From Acidovorax soli (GTDB lineage Bacteria > Pseudomonadota > Gammaproteobacteria > Burkholderiales > Burkholderiaceae_C), in the NCBI RefSeq assembly GCF_014207955.1, contig NZ_JACHLK010000005.1:310001-374000 (forward strand): DNA of 64,000 bases. The letters run 5' to 3'. The notes under the pieces are model-generated. The model was not told where the DNA came from. It saw only the letters and a program-made list of their open reading frames with translations, and did not search any database. Positions 44,518 to 55,077 of the stretch are shown one piece after another. The first letter of the stretch is position 1. Every line of letters begins with the position of its first letter. The translations under genes were made by a program, and so were the position numbers.

Positions 44518-44536
44518 AACGAGAATCAATCTCGTT
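44518..44536 (-). promoter_or_regulatory. Fur-box-like dyad upstream of the FTR1 gene
   Basis: 19-base dyad with perfect 7-base arms AACGAGA and TCTCGTT around ATCAA, a typical proteobacterial Fur operator form. It is positioned for the minus-strand FTR1 gene and lies about 190 bases from ahpC. Confidence 0.68.
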
Positions 44537-44613
44537 TGGATTATTTGACATGGCACAAGGGCCGTGTCGGCGGCCGCCACGCGGCCAAGGCGACGGTAGG
44601 GCATTGTCTTGAT

Positions 44614-44650
44614 ATAGTCACAGCCAATTGATTCAATCAAATCAATTAAT
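44614..44650 (+). promoter_or_regulatory. OxyR-like operator upstream of ahpC
   Basis: Four tetranucleotide blocks spaced by 7 bases, as in the OxyR consensus (ATAG, CTAT, ATAG, CTAT): observed ATAG, CAAT, ATCA, TAAT, 11 of 16 matches in register. The site lies 78-114 bases before the ahpC start, just upstream of a possible -10 (TAAACT, 44674-44679). OxyR control of ahpC is well known in proteobacteria. Confidence 0.5.
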
Positions 44651-44727
44651 TGGATTGATGGCCTTCCAGGGCCTAAACTTCATTCCGTAGTCAGTTCACA
44701 ACCCACCTTTTATTTAAGGAAACAGCA

Positions 44728-45303
44728 ATGTCCCTGATCAACACGCAAGTTCAACCCTTCAAGACCACCGCCTTCGTCAACCGCAATGGCAAGGGCGAGT
44801 TCATCGACCTGACCGAAGCCGACCTGAAGGGCAAGTGGTCCGTGCTGATCTTCATGCCTGCCGCCTTCACCTTCAACTGCCCCACCGAAATCGAAGACGC
44901 GGCCGACAACTACCCCGAGTTCCAGAAGGCTGGCACCGAGGTCTACATCGTCACGACCGACACGCACTTCTCGCACAAGGTGTGGCACGAAACCTCGCCT
45001 GCCGTGGGCAAGGCCAAGTTCCCCCTGGTCGGCGACCCAACGCACCAGCTGACCAACGCCTTCGGCGTGCACATCCCTGAAGAAGGCCTGGCACTGCGCG
45101 GCACCTTCGTGATCAACCCCGACGGCATCATCAAGACCGCTGAAATCCACTCCAACGAAATCGCCCGCGACGTCAAGGAAACCGTGCGCAAGCTCAAGGC
45201 TGCCCAGTACACCGCCGCCCACCCCGGCGAAGTCTGCCCCGCCAAGTGGAACGACGGCGCCAAGACCCTGGCTCCTTCGCTGGACCTGGTCGGCAAGATC
45301 TGA
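44728..45303 (+). CDS. ahpC: Alkyl hydroperoxide reductase peroxiredoxin subunit
   Basis: 191-residue typical 2-Cys peroxiredoxin that reduces hydrogen peroxide and organic hydroperoxides. The peroxidatic Cys51 is in FTFNCPTEIED and the resolving Cys170 in GEVCPAKW; the C-terminal extension is full length. The Phe-to-Met/Ala pattern in IFMPAAFTFNC is a minor variant of the usual FFYPADFTFVC. It is followed by a strong terminator before ahpF, so much of its transcription probably stops there, giving more AhpC than AhpF. Confidence 0.96.
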   Translation: MSLINTQVQPFKTTAFVNRNGKGEFIDLTEADLKGKWSVLIFMPAAFTFNCPTEIEDAADNYPEFQKAGTEVYIVTTDTHFSHKVWHETSPAVGKAKFPLVGDPTHQLTNAFGVHIPEEGLALRGTFVINPDGIIKTAEIHSNEIARDVKETVRKLKAAQYTAAHPGEVCPAKWNDGAKTLAPSLDLVGKI

Positions 45304-45344
45304 TCGGCTGATTGCATCGGCACGGCGGCCTCAAGGCCGCCCCC

Positions 45345-45393
45345 AGCCGGACAGCGTCGTGGCGCGTGTGCGCCATGCCGTCCGGCTTTTTTT
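45345..45393 (+). terminator. Intrinsic terminator between ahpC and ahpF
   Basis: Stem AGCCGGAC/GTCCGGCT (45345-45352, 45380-45387) with an internal TGGCGC/GCGCCA stem, followed by seven T residues. It stands 41 bases after the ahpC stop. Confidence 0.85.
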
Positions 45394-45486
45394 CGCCCAT
45401 TTTTTCTTACGCACTGTTGCGGTACGGGGCTTGCCACAAGCGCCCCGAGCCCCCAACCTGTACCTATAAATCGAAAGGACACCACC

Positions 45487-47094
45487 ATGCTCGACGACCA
45501 ACTCAAGACCCAGCTTGCCGCCTACCTGGAGCGCGTGACGCAGCCGTTCGAACTGGTGGCTTCCCTGGACGAGAGCGAGACCTCCCGCGACATGCTGGAG
45601 CTGCTCCGGACCATCCAGTCCCTGCGCAGCGACAAGATCAGCCTGCGCACCGATGGCCAGGACGCCCGCACGCCTTCGTTCAGCCTGCAGCGCGTGGGCA
45701 GCACGAATTCGCTGCGCTTTGCCGGCCTGCCCCTGGGCCATGAGTTCACCTCGCTGGTGCTGGCCCTGCTGTGGACCGGCGGCCACCCGCCCAAGGTCGA
45801 GCCCGAGGTGATCGAGCAGATTGCCGCGCTGGACGGCGACTTCAGCTTCGACGTCTACATGAGCCTGACCTGCCACAACTGCCCGGACGTGGTGCAGGCG
45901 CTGTCGCTCATGTCCATCGTCAACCCCAAGATCAAGACCACGGTGATCGAAGGCGGCGCCTTCCAGAAGGAAGTGACCGAGCGTGAGATCATGGCCGTGC
46001 CCATGGTGTTCATGAACGGCCAGGTGTTCGCCTCAGGCCGCATGTCGGTCGAAGAGATCGTGGCCAAGCTCGATACCGGTGCTGCCGCCCGTGATGCGGC
46101 CAAGCTGTCGGCCAAGGCACCCTACGACGTGCTCATCGTCGGCGGCGGCCCTGCCGGTGCCGCAGCTGCGGTGTACGCTGCTCGCAAGGGCATCCGCACC
46201 GGTGTGGCGGCCGAGCGCTTTGGCGGCCAGGTCAACGACACACTGGCCATCGAGAACTACATCTCGGTGCTCGAGACCGACGGCCCCAAGTTCGCCGCCG
46301 CACTCGAAGCCCATACCCGCGCCTACGACGTGGACATCATGAACCTGCAGCGCGCTGACAAGCTGATCCCGGCCTCGGAACCCGGTGGCCTGGTCGGTGT
46401 GCAACTGGCCAACGGCGCCACGCTGCAATCGAAGACGGTGATCCTGTCCACCGGCGCGCGCTGGCGCAATGTCAATGTGCCCGGCGAAGCCGAGTACAAG
46501 AACAAGGGCGTGGCCTATTGCCCGCACTGCGATGGCCCGCTGTTCAAGGGCAAGCGCGTGTCCGTCATCGGCGGCGGCAACTCGGGTGTCGAGGCGGCCA
46601 TCGACCTGGCCGGCATCGTGGCCCATGTCACGCTGATCGAGTTCGCCGACCAGCTCAAGGCCGACGCCGTGCTGGTCAACAAGCTCAAGAGCCTGCCCAA
46701 TGTGGTGGTGCACACCAATGCGCAGACCACCGAGATCACCGGCGCCGATGGCAAGGTCAATGGCCTCAGGTACAAGGACCGGGCGACGGGCGAAGAGCAC
46801 CTGGTGGCGCTCGAAGGCGTGTTTGTGCAGATCGGCCTGGTGCCCAACACCGAATGGCTCAAGGGCACGGTGGAGCTGTCGAAGTTCGGCGAGGTCATCG
46901 TCGACGCGCACGGCCGCACCAACCTGCCCGGCGTGTTCGCTGCGGGCGACTGCACCACCGTGCCGTTCAAGCAGATCGTGATCGCCGCAGGCGATGGATC
47001 CAAGGCCGCATTGAGCGCCTTCGACCACCTGATCCGCATGCCGGTGGTGGCCAAGGCCACGGCCGAAGCCGTTCCCGAGGCGGTGGCTGCGTAA
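45487..47094 (+). CDS. ahpF: Alkyl hydroperoxide reductase flavoprotein subunit
   Basis: 535-residue NADH-dependent reductase that recharges AhpC. The N-terminal domain of two thioredoxin folds contains the dithiol CHNC (Cys129, Cys132). The thioredoxin-reductase-like part has the FAD motif IVGGGPAG near residues 218-225, the active-site CPHC (Cys346, Cys349) and the NAD(P) motif [12 protein letters not shown]. The length matches AhpF of other proteobacteria. The ribosome binding site GAAAGGA lies about 8 bases upstream. It is separated from ahpC by a terminator and so may also have its own weak promoter. Confidence 0.96.
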   Translation: MLDDQLKTQLAAYLERVTQPFELVASLDESETSRDMLELLRTIQSLRSDKISLRTDGQDARTPSFSLQRVGSTNSLRFAGLPLGHEFTSLVLALLWTGGHPPKVEPEVIEQIAALDGDFSFDVYMSLTCHNCPDVVQALSLMSIVNPKIKTTVIEGGAFQKEVTEREIMAVPMVFMNGQVFASGRMSVEEIVAKLDTGAAARDAAKLSAKAPYDVLIVGGGPAGAAAAVYAARKGIRTGVAAERFGGQVNDTLAIENYISVLETDGPKFAAALEAHTRAYDVDIMNLQRADKLIPASEPGGLVGVQLANGATLQSKTVILSTGARWRNVNVPGEAEYKNKGVAYCPHCDGPLFKGKRVSVIGGGNSGVEAAIDLAGIVAHVTLIEFADQLKADAVLVNKLKSLPNVVVHTNAQTTEITGADGKVNGLRYKDRATGEEHLVALEGVFVQIGLVPNTEWLKGTVELSKFGEVIVDAHGRTNLPGVFAAGDCTTVPFKQIVIAAGDGSKAALSAFDHLIRMPVVAKATAEAVPEAVAA

Positions 47095-47111
47095 GGCCAA
47101 CCTGCGTTCCG

Positions 47112-47143
47112 AAAAAAAGGGAGCCTCCGGGCTCCCTTTTTTT
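47112..47143. terminator. Bidirectional intrinsic terminator between ahpF and a TonB receptor gene
   Basis: Symmetric A7-GGGAGCC-TCCG-GGCTCCC-T7. With T-runs on both strands it can end ahpF transcripts and those of the convergent receptor gene. Confidence 0.92.
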
Positions 47144-47152
47144 CGTGCTCCG

Positions 47153-49177
<2,025 letters not shown>

Positions 49178-49204
49178 GCGGTCCTCGGTGCTGTTGTATG
49201 TTCT

Positions 49205-49232
49205 AAATGAGAATGAAACCCGTTTATCATTT
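49205..49232. promoter_or_regulatory. AT-rich dyad between a TonB receptor and the AraC regulator
   Basis: Outer arms AAATGA and TCATTT frame a Fur-like AATGAGAATGAA stretch, 28 bases after the receptor start and 29 before the regulator start. It is probably an iron-responsive operator for one or both divergent genes. Confidence 0.45.
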
Positions 49233-49260
49233 CACGCTTACGCCCCCTTGGGCTGCCGCC

Positions 49261-50283
49261 ATGTTGGATATCCACCCAGAAAGCTTTGCGCTGTGCCCAG
49301 AAATGCCCGTGCTCGGGCTGCCCGAGCTCACGCGCAACCTGCACCTGCTGGGGGGCGACTACCAGGTCGCCGGCATGCAGGCGGCGCCGAGCGAGGTGCT
49401 GCGCGGCCGCATGGAAACCCTGGAGCTGCGCCCGGGTCTGGTGCTTTACCGCACCGAGCTGCAGGACCTGTGCACGCTGCGCACCTCCAACCTGCTGTTG
49501 CCTGGCCTCAAGCTGTGCATGCTGGTGCAGGGCAGCTCCGAGCTGTCGTACGGGCGGCGCAGCTTTGTGCTCGGCCCGCAGGGCGGGCGCAGCGCGGCCG
49601 CCCTGGTCGCGCTGGCCGAGCCCGACCGCTTCACGCGCCACTGGCAGAGCGGGCGCGCCGAACGCAAGGTCTCGCTCACGCTGATGCCCGAGTGGCTGGA
49701 GGCCAACGGCGTGGCCCATGGCGCCGTGCAGGCCTTTTGCCGCCAGCACCTGGCCGTGGCGCCCTGGCAGCCCTCGGCGCGCGCCATGGCGCTGGCCGAC
49801 CAGATCGGCCGCCCGCCCGAGATGGATCCCGCCCTGCGCCGCTTGTGGCTGGAGAGCCGTTGCCTGGACATCGTGGTCGAGGCGCTGGACGTGATCGCGC
49901 GCCAGGGCACAGGCTCGGCAGAAGGGGCTGCGCCCCCCGCGCGGCACGGCGCATTGGATGCGCGCAGCCACCGCCGCCTGCGCGCGCTGCGCGACTTCCT
50001 GGACAGCGGGGAGGCCGATGCCATGCCCCTGGCCGCCATCGCGCGCCATGCGGGCATGAGCGCGGCCCACCTGCAGCGCCACTTTCCCAAGGTCGGTGGT
50101 ACCTCGGTGGTGGACTACCTGCGCCAGCGCCGCCTGCTGCGCGCGCGCCAGGCGCTGGAGCGCGGCGAGGCCGATGTGGCGGGCGCCGCCGCCCTGGCCG
50201 GCTACGCCAGCGCGGCCAATTTTGCGACCGCGTTCCGCCGCGTGTTCGGCATCACGCCGCGGCAGGCGCGCCAGCGGCTGTAA
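49261..50283 (+). CDS. AraC-family transcriptional regulator, PchR/BfeR-like position
   Basis: 340-residue regulator. The C-terminal AraC domain (about residues 255-340) has two helix-turn-helix units, the second ending in YASAANFATAFRRVFGITPR. The N-terminal ligand domain is not similar to sugar cupins I recognise. ATG at 49261 is preferred; the in-frame ATG at 49207 would lie inside the probable Fur operator. Being divergent from a catecholate-type receptor, it is likely to activate it in response to the siderophore, as AlcR, PchR and BfeR do; that role is inferred. Confidence 0.87.
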   Translation: MLDIHPESFALCPEMPVLGLPELTRNLHLLGGDYQVAGMQAAPSEVLRGRMETLELRPGLVLYRTELQDLCTLRTSNLLLPGLKLCMLVQGSSELSYGRRSFVLGPQGGRSAAALVALAEPDRFTRHWQSGRAERKVSLTLMPEWLEANGVAHGAVQAFCRQHLAVAPWQPSARAMALADQIGRPPEMDPALRRLWLESRCLDIVVEALDVIARQGTGSAEGAAPPARHGALDARSHRRLRALRDFLDSGEADAMPLAAIARHAGMSAAHLQRHFPKVGGTSVVDYLRQRRLLRARQALERGEADVAGAAALAGYASAANFATAFRRVFGITPRQARQRL

Positions 50284-50327
50284 AAGGGTTCTGCAAGGGC
50301 ACAGACGGAGACAGGTCAATACGTATT

Positions 50328-50346
50328 GATAATTATTCTCATATAA
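50328..50346 (+). promoter_or_regulatory. Fur box at the heme operon promoter
   Basis: GATAATTATTCTCATATAA closely follows the Fur consensus and overlaps a perfect -10 hexamer TATAAT at 50342-50347. It lies 100-120 bases before the receptor start. Iron-loaded Fur binding here would block transcription directly. Confidence 0.75.
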
Positions 50347-50446
50347 TGACCCGATAGCCAGCCACTGCCAGCCCCACTTTCCCGGGGATTTCCGGCGCCC
50401 GAAGCCAGCTCTGTTCCAACCCCGATTCAGAGAAAAGGTTTCCCCT

Positions 50447-52690
50447 GTGGCGCACCCGACCGACAACTCCCCCCGTTTCGCACTCCGCCCGCTGGCCCTG
50501 CTGGCCGCGCTGGCATGTGCCTCTTTCACGGGCGCCCAGGCGCAGACCGCGGGCAGCGAGCCCGTGCAGCTGGTTGCGGCCGGCCCCGCGCTCAAGGAGG
50601 TGGTGATCAGCGGCTCGCGCAGCGAGCAGAACCCCGACGAGCTGCCCATGAGCATCGACGTGATCAACGCGCGTGCGCTCGAAGAGGGCCAGGTGCGCGA
50701 CATCCGCGATGCGGCGCGCGAGCTTCCCAACGTGTCGGTCACGCGCTCGCCCGCGCGCTTCTCGCTGGCCAGCGGCTCCACAGGGCGCGAACAGAACGCG
50801 GGCTTCAACATCCGCGGCCTGGACGGCAACCGCGTGCTCATGATGGTGGACGGCATCCGCCTGCCGCGCAGCTACGTGTTCAGCGCCAACGCCTTCGGCC
50901 GCGACTACCTGGACATGGGCCTGCTGCAGCGCATTGAGGTGGTGCGCGGCGCCACCTCGGCGCTGTACGGCTCGGATGGCATGGCCGGCCTGGTGAACTT
51001 CATCACCGTGGACCCCGAGAACTTCCTCAAGGACGGCAAGGCCCTGGGCGGCCAGGTCAGCGCCGGCTACGATGGGGATGACCATGGCAAGCGCCTGGGC
51101 GCCACGGTGGCGGGCCGCGTCAACGACGCGGTGCAGTGGCTGGTGGCCGGCAGCGTGAACCGCTCGCGCGAGCTCGACAACATGGGCACCAACGATGCGG
51201 CCAACGCCGACCGCACCCTGCCCAACCCGCAGAAGGACCAGGGCGGCGCCTTGCTGGCCAAGGTGGTGCTCACCCCCGGTGGCGGCCAGCGCCACGCCTT
51301 CACGCTGGAGCATGTGGACAAGACCTCCGACTACGAGCTGCTCACCGCGCGCTCCAAGCCGCCGCTGGCCGCCACGTCCACGCTGTCGTCCAATTCCTCC
51401 ACCGACATGCAGCGCACGCGCGCCACCTGGGAGGGCAGCTGGCACCTGAACACCGGCTTTGCCGACGACGTGAAGGCCACGCTGAGCTACCAGGACGCGC
51501 ATTCGCGCGAATACGCCTTCGAGGACCGCAACACTGCCGCCGACCGCGTGCGCGACGTGACCTACGACGAGCGCAGCTGGCAGGCCAACCTGCAGGGCAG
51601 CAAGGTGCTGCGCGGCAGCGGCAGCCTGGTGCAGAAGATCACCTACGGCCTGGACTACGCGGCCGCCAAGGTCACCAACCTGCAGGACGGCGTGACGCCG
51701 CCCGTGGGCGAGACCTTCCCGCTCAAGCGCTTCCCCGACACCAACGAGACCAGCGCCGCGCTGTACGTGCAGGACGAGATCGTGAGCGGCCCCTTCAGCG
51801 TGACGCCCGGCGTGCGCTTCGACAGCTTCCGCATCAAGGCCGACCAGACCGGCTTTGGCGCACAGGCGGTCTCGCTCTCGGGCAACGCCACCTCGCCCAA
51901 GCTCGGCGTGCTGTACCGCGCCAATGAGGCCTGGAGCGTGTTCGGCAACTATGCGGCGGGCTTCCGCGCGCCCAACGCCGGCCAGGTCAACGCCTTCTTC
52001 GAGAACCCGGTCAGCAACTACAAGACGGTGCCCAACGGCAACCTCAAGCCCGAGAAGAGCCAGAACTTCGAGCTCGGCGTGCGCGGCCGCATGGACATGC
52101 TGTCCATCGAGGCCGCCGCTTTCACCGGCCGCTACAAGGACTTCATCGAAGACCTGCGCCAGGTGGGCGGCACGGGCGCGCCGGGCAACCCGCTGGTGTT
52201 CCAGTCGGTCAACATCGGCCGCGTCAAGCTCAACGGCATCGAGGTCAAGGGCGATGTGCGCTGGGGCAAGCTGGCGGGTGGCCAGCTGAGCACGCCCTTC
52301 GCCTACGGCCAGACGCGCGGGCGCGACACCGCCACCGGCAAGCCCGTCAACACCGTGGACCCTTCGCGCCTGACGGCCGGCCTGCGCTACGACACCAGCG
52401 CCTTCATGGTGCGCCTGGACATGACGCATGCCGCCGCCAAGAAGGCCGAGGACGTGACCCTGGCCACGGGCAGCACGCAGTTCCTCACGCCGTCCTACAC
52501 GGTGCTCGACCTGTCGGGCCAGTGGCGCATCCGCAAGGACCTGCGCCTGAACGCCGGCATCTACAACCTGACCGACAAGAAGCACTGGCGCTGGGCCGAC
52601 GTGCGCGGCCTGGCCGCCAATGCCAGCTTCATCGACGCCTACAGCCAGCCCGGCCGCTCCGTGCGCGTCTCGCTGGTCGCGGACTTCTGA
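50447..52690 (+). CDS. TonB-dependent heme receptor (HmuR/BhuR-like)
   Basis: 747-residue outer-membrane receptor of the hemoglobin/transferrin/lactoferrin family, heading the heme operon. It uses a GTG start at 50447 preceded by AGAAAAGG. Signal peptide about 33 residues (GAQAQT), TonB-box region LKEVVISGSR, plug with FNIRGLDGNRVLMMVDGIRL and VVRGATSALYGSDG. The barrel contains FRAP (GFRAPNAGQVNAFF) and an NPNL-like box (VPNGNLKPEKSQNFELG). No histidine occurs between these boxes, where HemR-type receptors have a heme-related His. The C-terminus is VADF. A Fur box is at the promoter. Confidence 0.92.
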   Translation: MAHPTDNSPRFALRPLALLAALACASFTGAQAQTAGSEPVQLVAAGPALKEVVISGSRSEQNPDELPMSIDVINARALEEGQVRDIRDAARELPNVSVTRSPARFSLASGSTGREQNAGFNIRGLDGNRVLMMVDGIRLPRSYVFSANAFGRDYLDMGLLQRIEVVRGATSALYGSDGMAGLVNFITVDPENFLKDGKALGGQVSAGYDGDDHGKRLGATVAGRVNDAVQWLVAGSVNRSRELDNMGTNDAANADRTLPNPQKDQGGALLAKVVLTPGGGQRHAFTLEHVDKTSDYELLTARSKPPLAATSTLSSNSSTDMQRTRATWEGSWHLNTGFADDVKATLSYQDAHSREYAFEDRNTAADRVRDVTYDERSWQANLQGSKVLRGSGSLVQKITYGLDYAAAKVTNLQDGVTPPVGETFPLKRFPDTNETSAALYVQDEIVSGPFSVTPGVRFDSFRIKADQTGFGAQAVSLSGNATSPKLGVLYRANEAWSVFGNYAAGFRAPNAGQVNAFFENPVSNYKTVPNGNLKPEKSQNFELGVRGRMDMLSIEAAAFTGRYKDFIEDLRQVGGTGAPGNPLVFQSVNIGRVKLNGIEVKGDVRWGKLAGGQLSTPFAYGQTRGRDTATGKPVNTVDPSRLTAGLRYDTSAFMVRLDMTHAAAKKAEDVTLATGSTQFLTPSYTVLDLSGQWRIRKDLRLNAGIYNLTDKKHWRWADVRGLAANASFIDAYSQPGRSVRVSLVADF

Positions 52691-52737
52691 CCGGGCGAGC
52701 TTTCTTCGAACCCATCCCATCGCGCAAGGAGACAGAC

Positions 52738-53085
52738 ATGAGCCATGCACCCGATACGCCCGCATCCAGCGGCCACTGCGACGAGGAATACAGCCTGCCC
52801 TGCGCCGAGGCGCTGCTGGCCGGCACCCTGGCGCTGATGACGGGCTATGTGCAGGCCTGCTGCGACAGCCACCGCGATGCCATGGGCCGCAAGATCACTG
52901 CCAACCTGCAGATGCTGGCCGATGCCGAGGGCTTCACGCCGCACTTTCGCACCGTGGTGTGGAGCCTGCAGGGCCGCTGGGCCCAGCAGTGCGCGGGCCC
53001 CGCGGCCGATGCCGCCAGCGCCGCGCTGTCGGCTGCCGAGCAGCGCCGTGCGCTGTGGATCGCCGCCCCCGAGACCGTTCAATGA
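52738..53085 (+). CDS. Uncharacterised 115-residue protein of the heme operon
   Basis: Small soluble-looking protein with no signal peptide or membrane helix, placed between the heme receptor and the heme-degrading factor. AAGGAGA precedes the ATG at 52738, and its stop overlaps the next start (ATGA at 53082-53085), so it is certainly translated as part of the operon. Cysteines occur in EEYSLPCAEAL, VQACCDSH and QQCAGPAA, with several histidines, so heme or metal binding is possible. I do not recognise the family. The canonical bhu/hmu operons I know lack this gene. Confidence 0.8.
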   Translation: MSHAPDTPASSGHCDEEYSLPCAEALLAGTLALMTGYVQACCDSHRDAMGRKITANLQMLADAEGFTPHFRTVVWSLQGRWAQQCAGPAADAASAALSAAEQRRALWIAAPETVQ

Positions 53086-54218
53086 CGCGCATGACTTCTT
53101 CTTCCTTCACCCCCGACCCCAACGGCGTGCGCCTGCAGACCGCGCCCGCCATCCGCGAACAGTTTGCTGCCGTGCGCGCCACGGGCAAGCGTGCCAAAGA
53201 GGCCGCCGAAGCCCTGGGCCTGTCCGAAGGCGCAGCCATCGCCGCGCATGCGGGCGAGCATGAATACCCGCTCAAGGCCGTGCCGCTGCAGGGCTCGTGG
53301 CTGCAGCTGCTGCAGGCGCTCGAAGCCTGCGGCCCGCTGATGGCGCTCACGCGCAACGAGGGCGTGGTGCACGAGAAGACCGGGGTCTATACCAACATTT
53401 CGGCCACGGGGCCGGTGGGCATCGCCCTGAGCGAAGACATCGACCTGCGCCTGTTCTTCGCGCAGTGGCATGCGGGCTTTGCCGTCACCGAGGCGGCCGC
53501 CGACCCGGCGCGCCCGGCGCAGCGCAGCCTGCAGTTCTTCAATGCCCACGGGCGTGCGGTGCACAAGGTCTTTGTGCGCGAGGCCACCGACCTGGCCGCA
53601 CTCGATGCGGTGGTGCAGCGCTTTGCCCAGCCCAGTGCGGGCTACGTCTTCGGTGCGCCGCCAGCGGCCGAAGTGCCTCGGCCCGATGCCGAGATCGACG
53701 CTGCGGGCCTGCGCGAAGGCTGGGCCGCGATGCAGGACACGCACGAATTCTTCGGCCTGATCCGGAAGTTCGCGGTGGAGCGCCAGCAGAGCTTTCGCCT
53801 GGTGGAGGGGCAGTTTGCCTGGCGCCTGGCGAAGGAATCCGTCACCGCCGTGCTGCAGCAGGCGGCCGCGGGTGGCCTGCCCATCATGGTCTTCGTGGGC
53901 AGCGGCGGCTGCATCCAGATCCACACGGGGCCCGTCACCAACATCAAGCCGCTCGATACGCCGGGCGGCGCGCAGTGGATCAATGTGCTCGACCCCGGCT
54001 TCAACCTGCACCTGCGCACCGACATGGTGGCCAGCGTGTGGCTGGTGGAAAAGCCCACGGCCGACGGCGTGGTGACCTCGGTCGAGGCCTTTGACCATGC
54101 GGGCGAGCTGATGGCCATGTTCTTCGGCGCACGCAAGCCCGGTCAGGCCGAGCTGCAGGGCTGGCGCGACCTGGTCGCGGGCCTGCCACGGCAGCAGGAG
54201 CTGGCCCATGCTGCGTGA
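53082..54218 (+). CDS. hmuS: Hemin-degrading factor / cytoplasmic heme-binding protein (HemS/HmuS family)
   Basis: 378-residue cytoplasmic protein with two structurally repeated HemS/ChuX halves. Each half has the KRAKEAAEALG/LQFFNAHGRAVHKVF-type blocks; the second half begins near residue 205 with AMQDTHEFFGLIRKFAVERQ, where the His of the DTHEFF motif is the expected heme ligand. It receives imported heme and passes it on or cleaves it. The ATG overlaps the previous stop (ATGA); the stop lies within the first codons of hmuT (11-base overlap). Confidence 0.93.
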   Translation: MTRMTSSSFTPDPNGVRLQTAPAIREQFAAVRATGKRAKEAAEALGLSEGAAIAAHAGEHEYPLKAVPLQGSWLQLLQALEACGPLMALTRNEGVVHEKTGVYTNISATGPVGIALSEDIDLRLFFAQWHAGFAVTEAAADPARPAQRSLQFFNAHGRAVHKVFVREATDLAALDAVVQRFAQPSAGYVFGAPPAAEVPRPDAEIDAAGLREGWAAMQDTHEFFGLIRKFAVERQQSFRLVEGQFAWRLAKESVTAVLQQAAAGGLPIMVFVGSGGCIQIHTGPVTNIKPLDTPGGAQWINVLDPGFNLHLRTDMVASVWLVEKPTADGVVTSVEAFDHAGELMAMFFGARKPGQAELQGWRDLVAGLPRQQELAHAA

Positions 54219-55077
54219 TACGGTTGATCGCCGCCAGGTTCTTCGCGGCGCCGCAGCGCTGCCCCTGGTCTTCTCCCTGAGCCAGGCCCATGCGGCGGGC
54301 GCTGCGCGCATCGTTTCGCTCGGCGGTGCGCTGACCGAAGTGGTCTACCTGCTGGGTGCGCAAGCCCAGCTCGTGGGCACCGACACCACCAGCCTGTTCC
54401 CCGAGGCCGCGCAGAAGACTGCCAAGGTGGGCTACATGCGCCAGCTCTCGGCCGAGGGGCTGCTGTCGCTCAAGCCCGATGCCGTGGTGGGCACCACCGA
54501 GGCCGGCCCGCCCGCGGTGCTGGACCAGGTGCGCAGCGCCGGTGTGCGCGTGGAGCTGGTCAAGGCCGACCACACCTGGGACGAGGTGCAGCGCAAGGTC
54601 GCCACCGTGGGCCGCGTGGCGGGCCGCGAACGCGAGGCCGCCGCTCTGCAGGCCGATCTCGATGCCCAGTGGGCGGCAGTGCAGAAGGCCGTGGCGGCCT
54701 CCACGAAGCGCCCGCGTGCCATCTTCATCCTGTCGCACAGCGGCAGCCCCATGGTGGCCGGCACCGGCACGGCGGCCGACGCGCTGATCCGCTTTGCCGG
54801 CGGCACCAACGCCATCACCCAGTTCGCGGGCTACCGCCCGCTCACGGCCGAGGCCATGGCCAGCGCCGCGCCCGAGGTGCTGCTCAACAGCACCCAGGGC
54901 ATCGAGGCGCTGGGCGGCGAGGCCGCGTTCTGGCAGCGGCCTGAGCTGGCGCTCACCCCTGCCTTTCGCCGCAAGGCGCTGGTGACCATGGAGGCCAGCC
55001 AGTTGCTCGGCTTCGGGCCGCGCCTGCCGGCCACCGTGCGTGAGATCCAGGCGCGCCTGCAGGCGGTCACTGCGTGA
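54208..55077 (+). CDS. hmuT: Heme ABC transporter substrate-binding protein
   Basis: 289-residue periplasmic heme-binding protein of the HmuT/PhuT family. The conserved heme-ligand tyrosine is in KVGYMRQLSAEGLLSLKPD. The N-terminus carries DRRQVLRG followed by a hydrophobic stretch and AHAAG, resembling a twin-arginine (Tat) export signal rather than a plain Sec signal. The gene overlaps hmuS by 11 bases, and its stop overlaps the hmuU start (GTGA), so the operon is tightly coupled. Confidence 0.93.
   Translation: MLRDTVDRRQVLRGAAALPLVFSLSQAHAAGAARIVSLGGALTEVVYLLGAQAQLVGTDTTSLFPEAAQKTAKVGYMRQLSAEGLLSLKPDAVVGTTEAGPPAVLDQVRSAGVRVELVKADHTWDEVQRKVATVGRVAGREREAAALQADLDAQWAAVQKAVAASTKRPRAIFILSHSGSPMVAGTGTAADALIRFAGGTNAITQFAGYRPLTAEAMASAAPEVLLNSTQGIEALGGEAAFWQRPELALTPAFRRKALVTMEASQLLGFGPRLPATVREIQARLQAVTA

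Larger units (their letters stand above)
44371..44727. other. Divergent control region between the FTR1 gene and ahpC
   Basis: 357 bases without a gene. It contains a Fur-like dyad (44518-44536) and an OxyR-like operator (44614-44650). The first 140 bases next to FTR1 are GC-rich leader in which I see no further structure. Confidence 0.6.
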
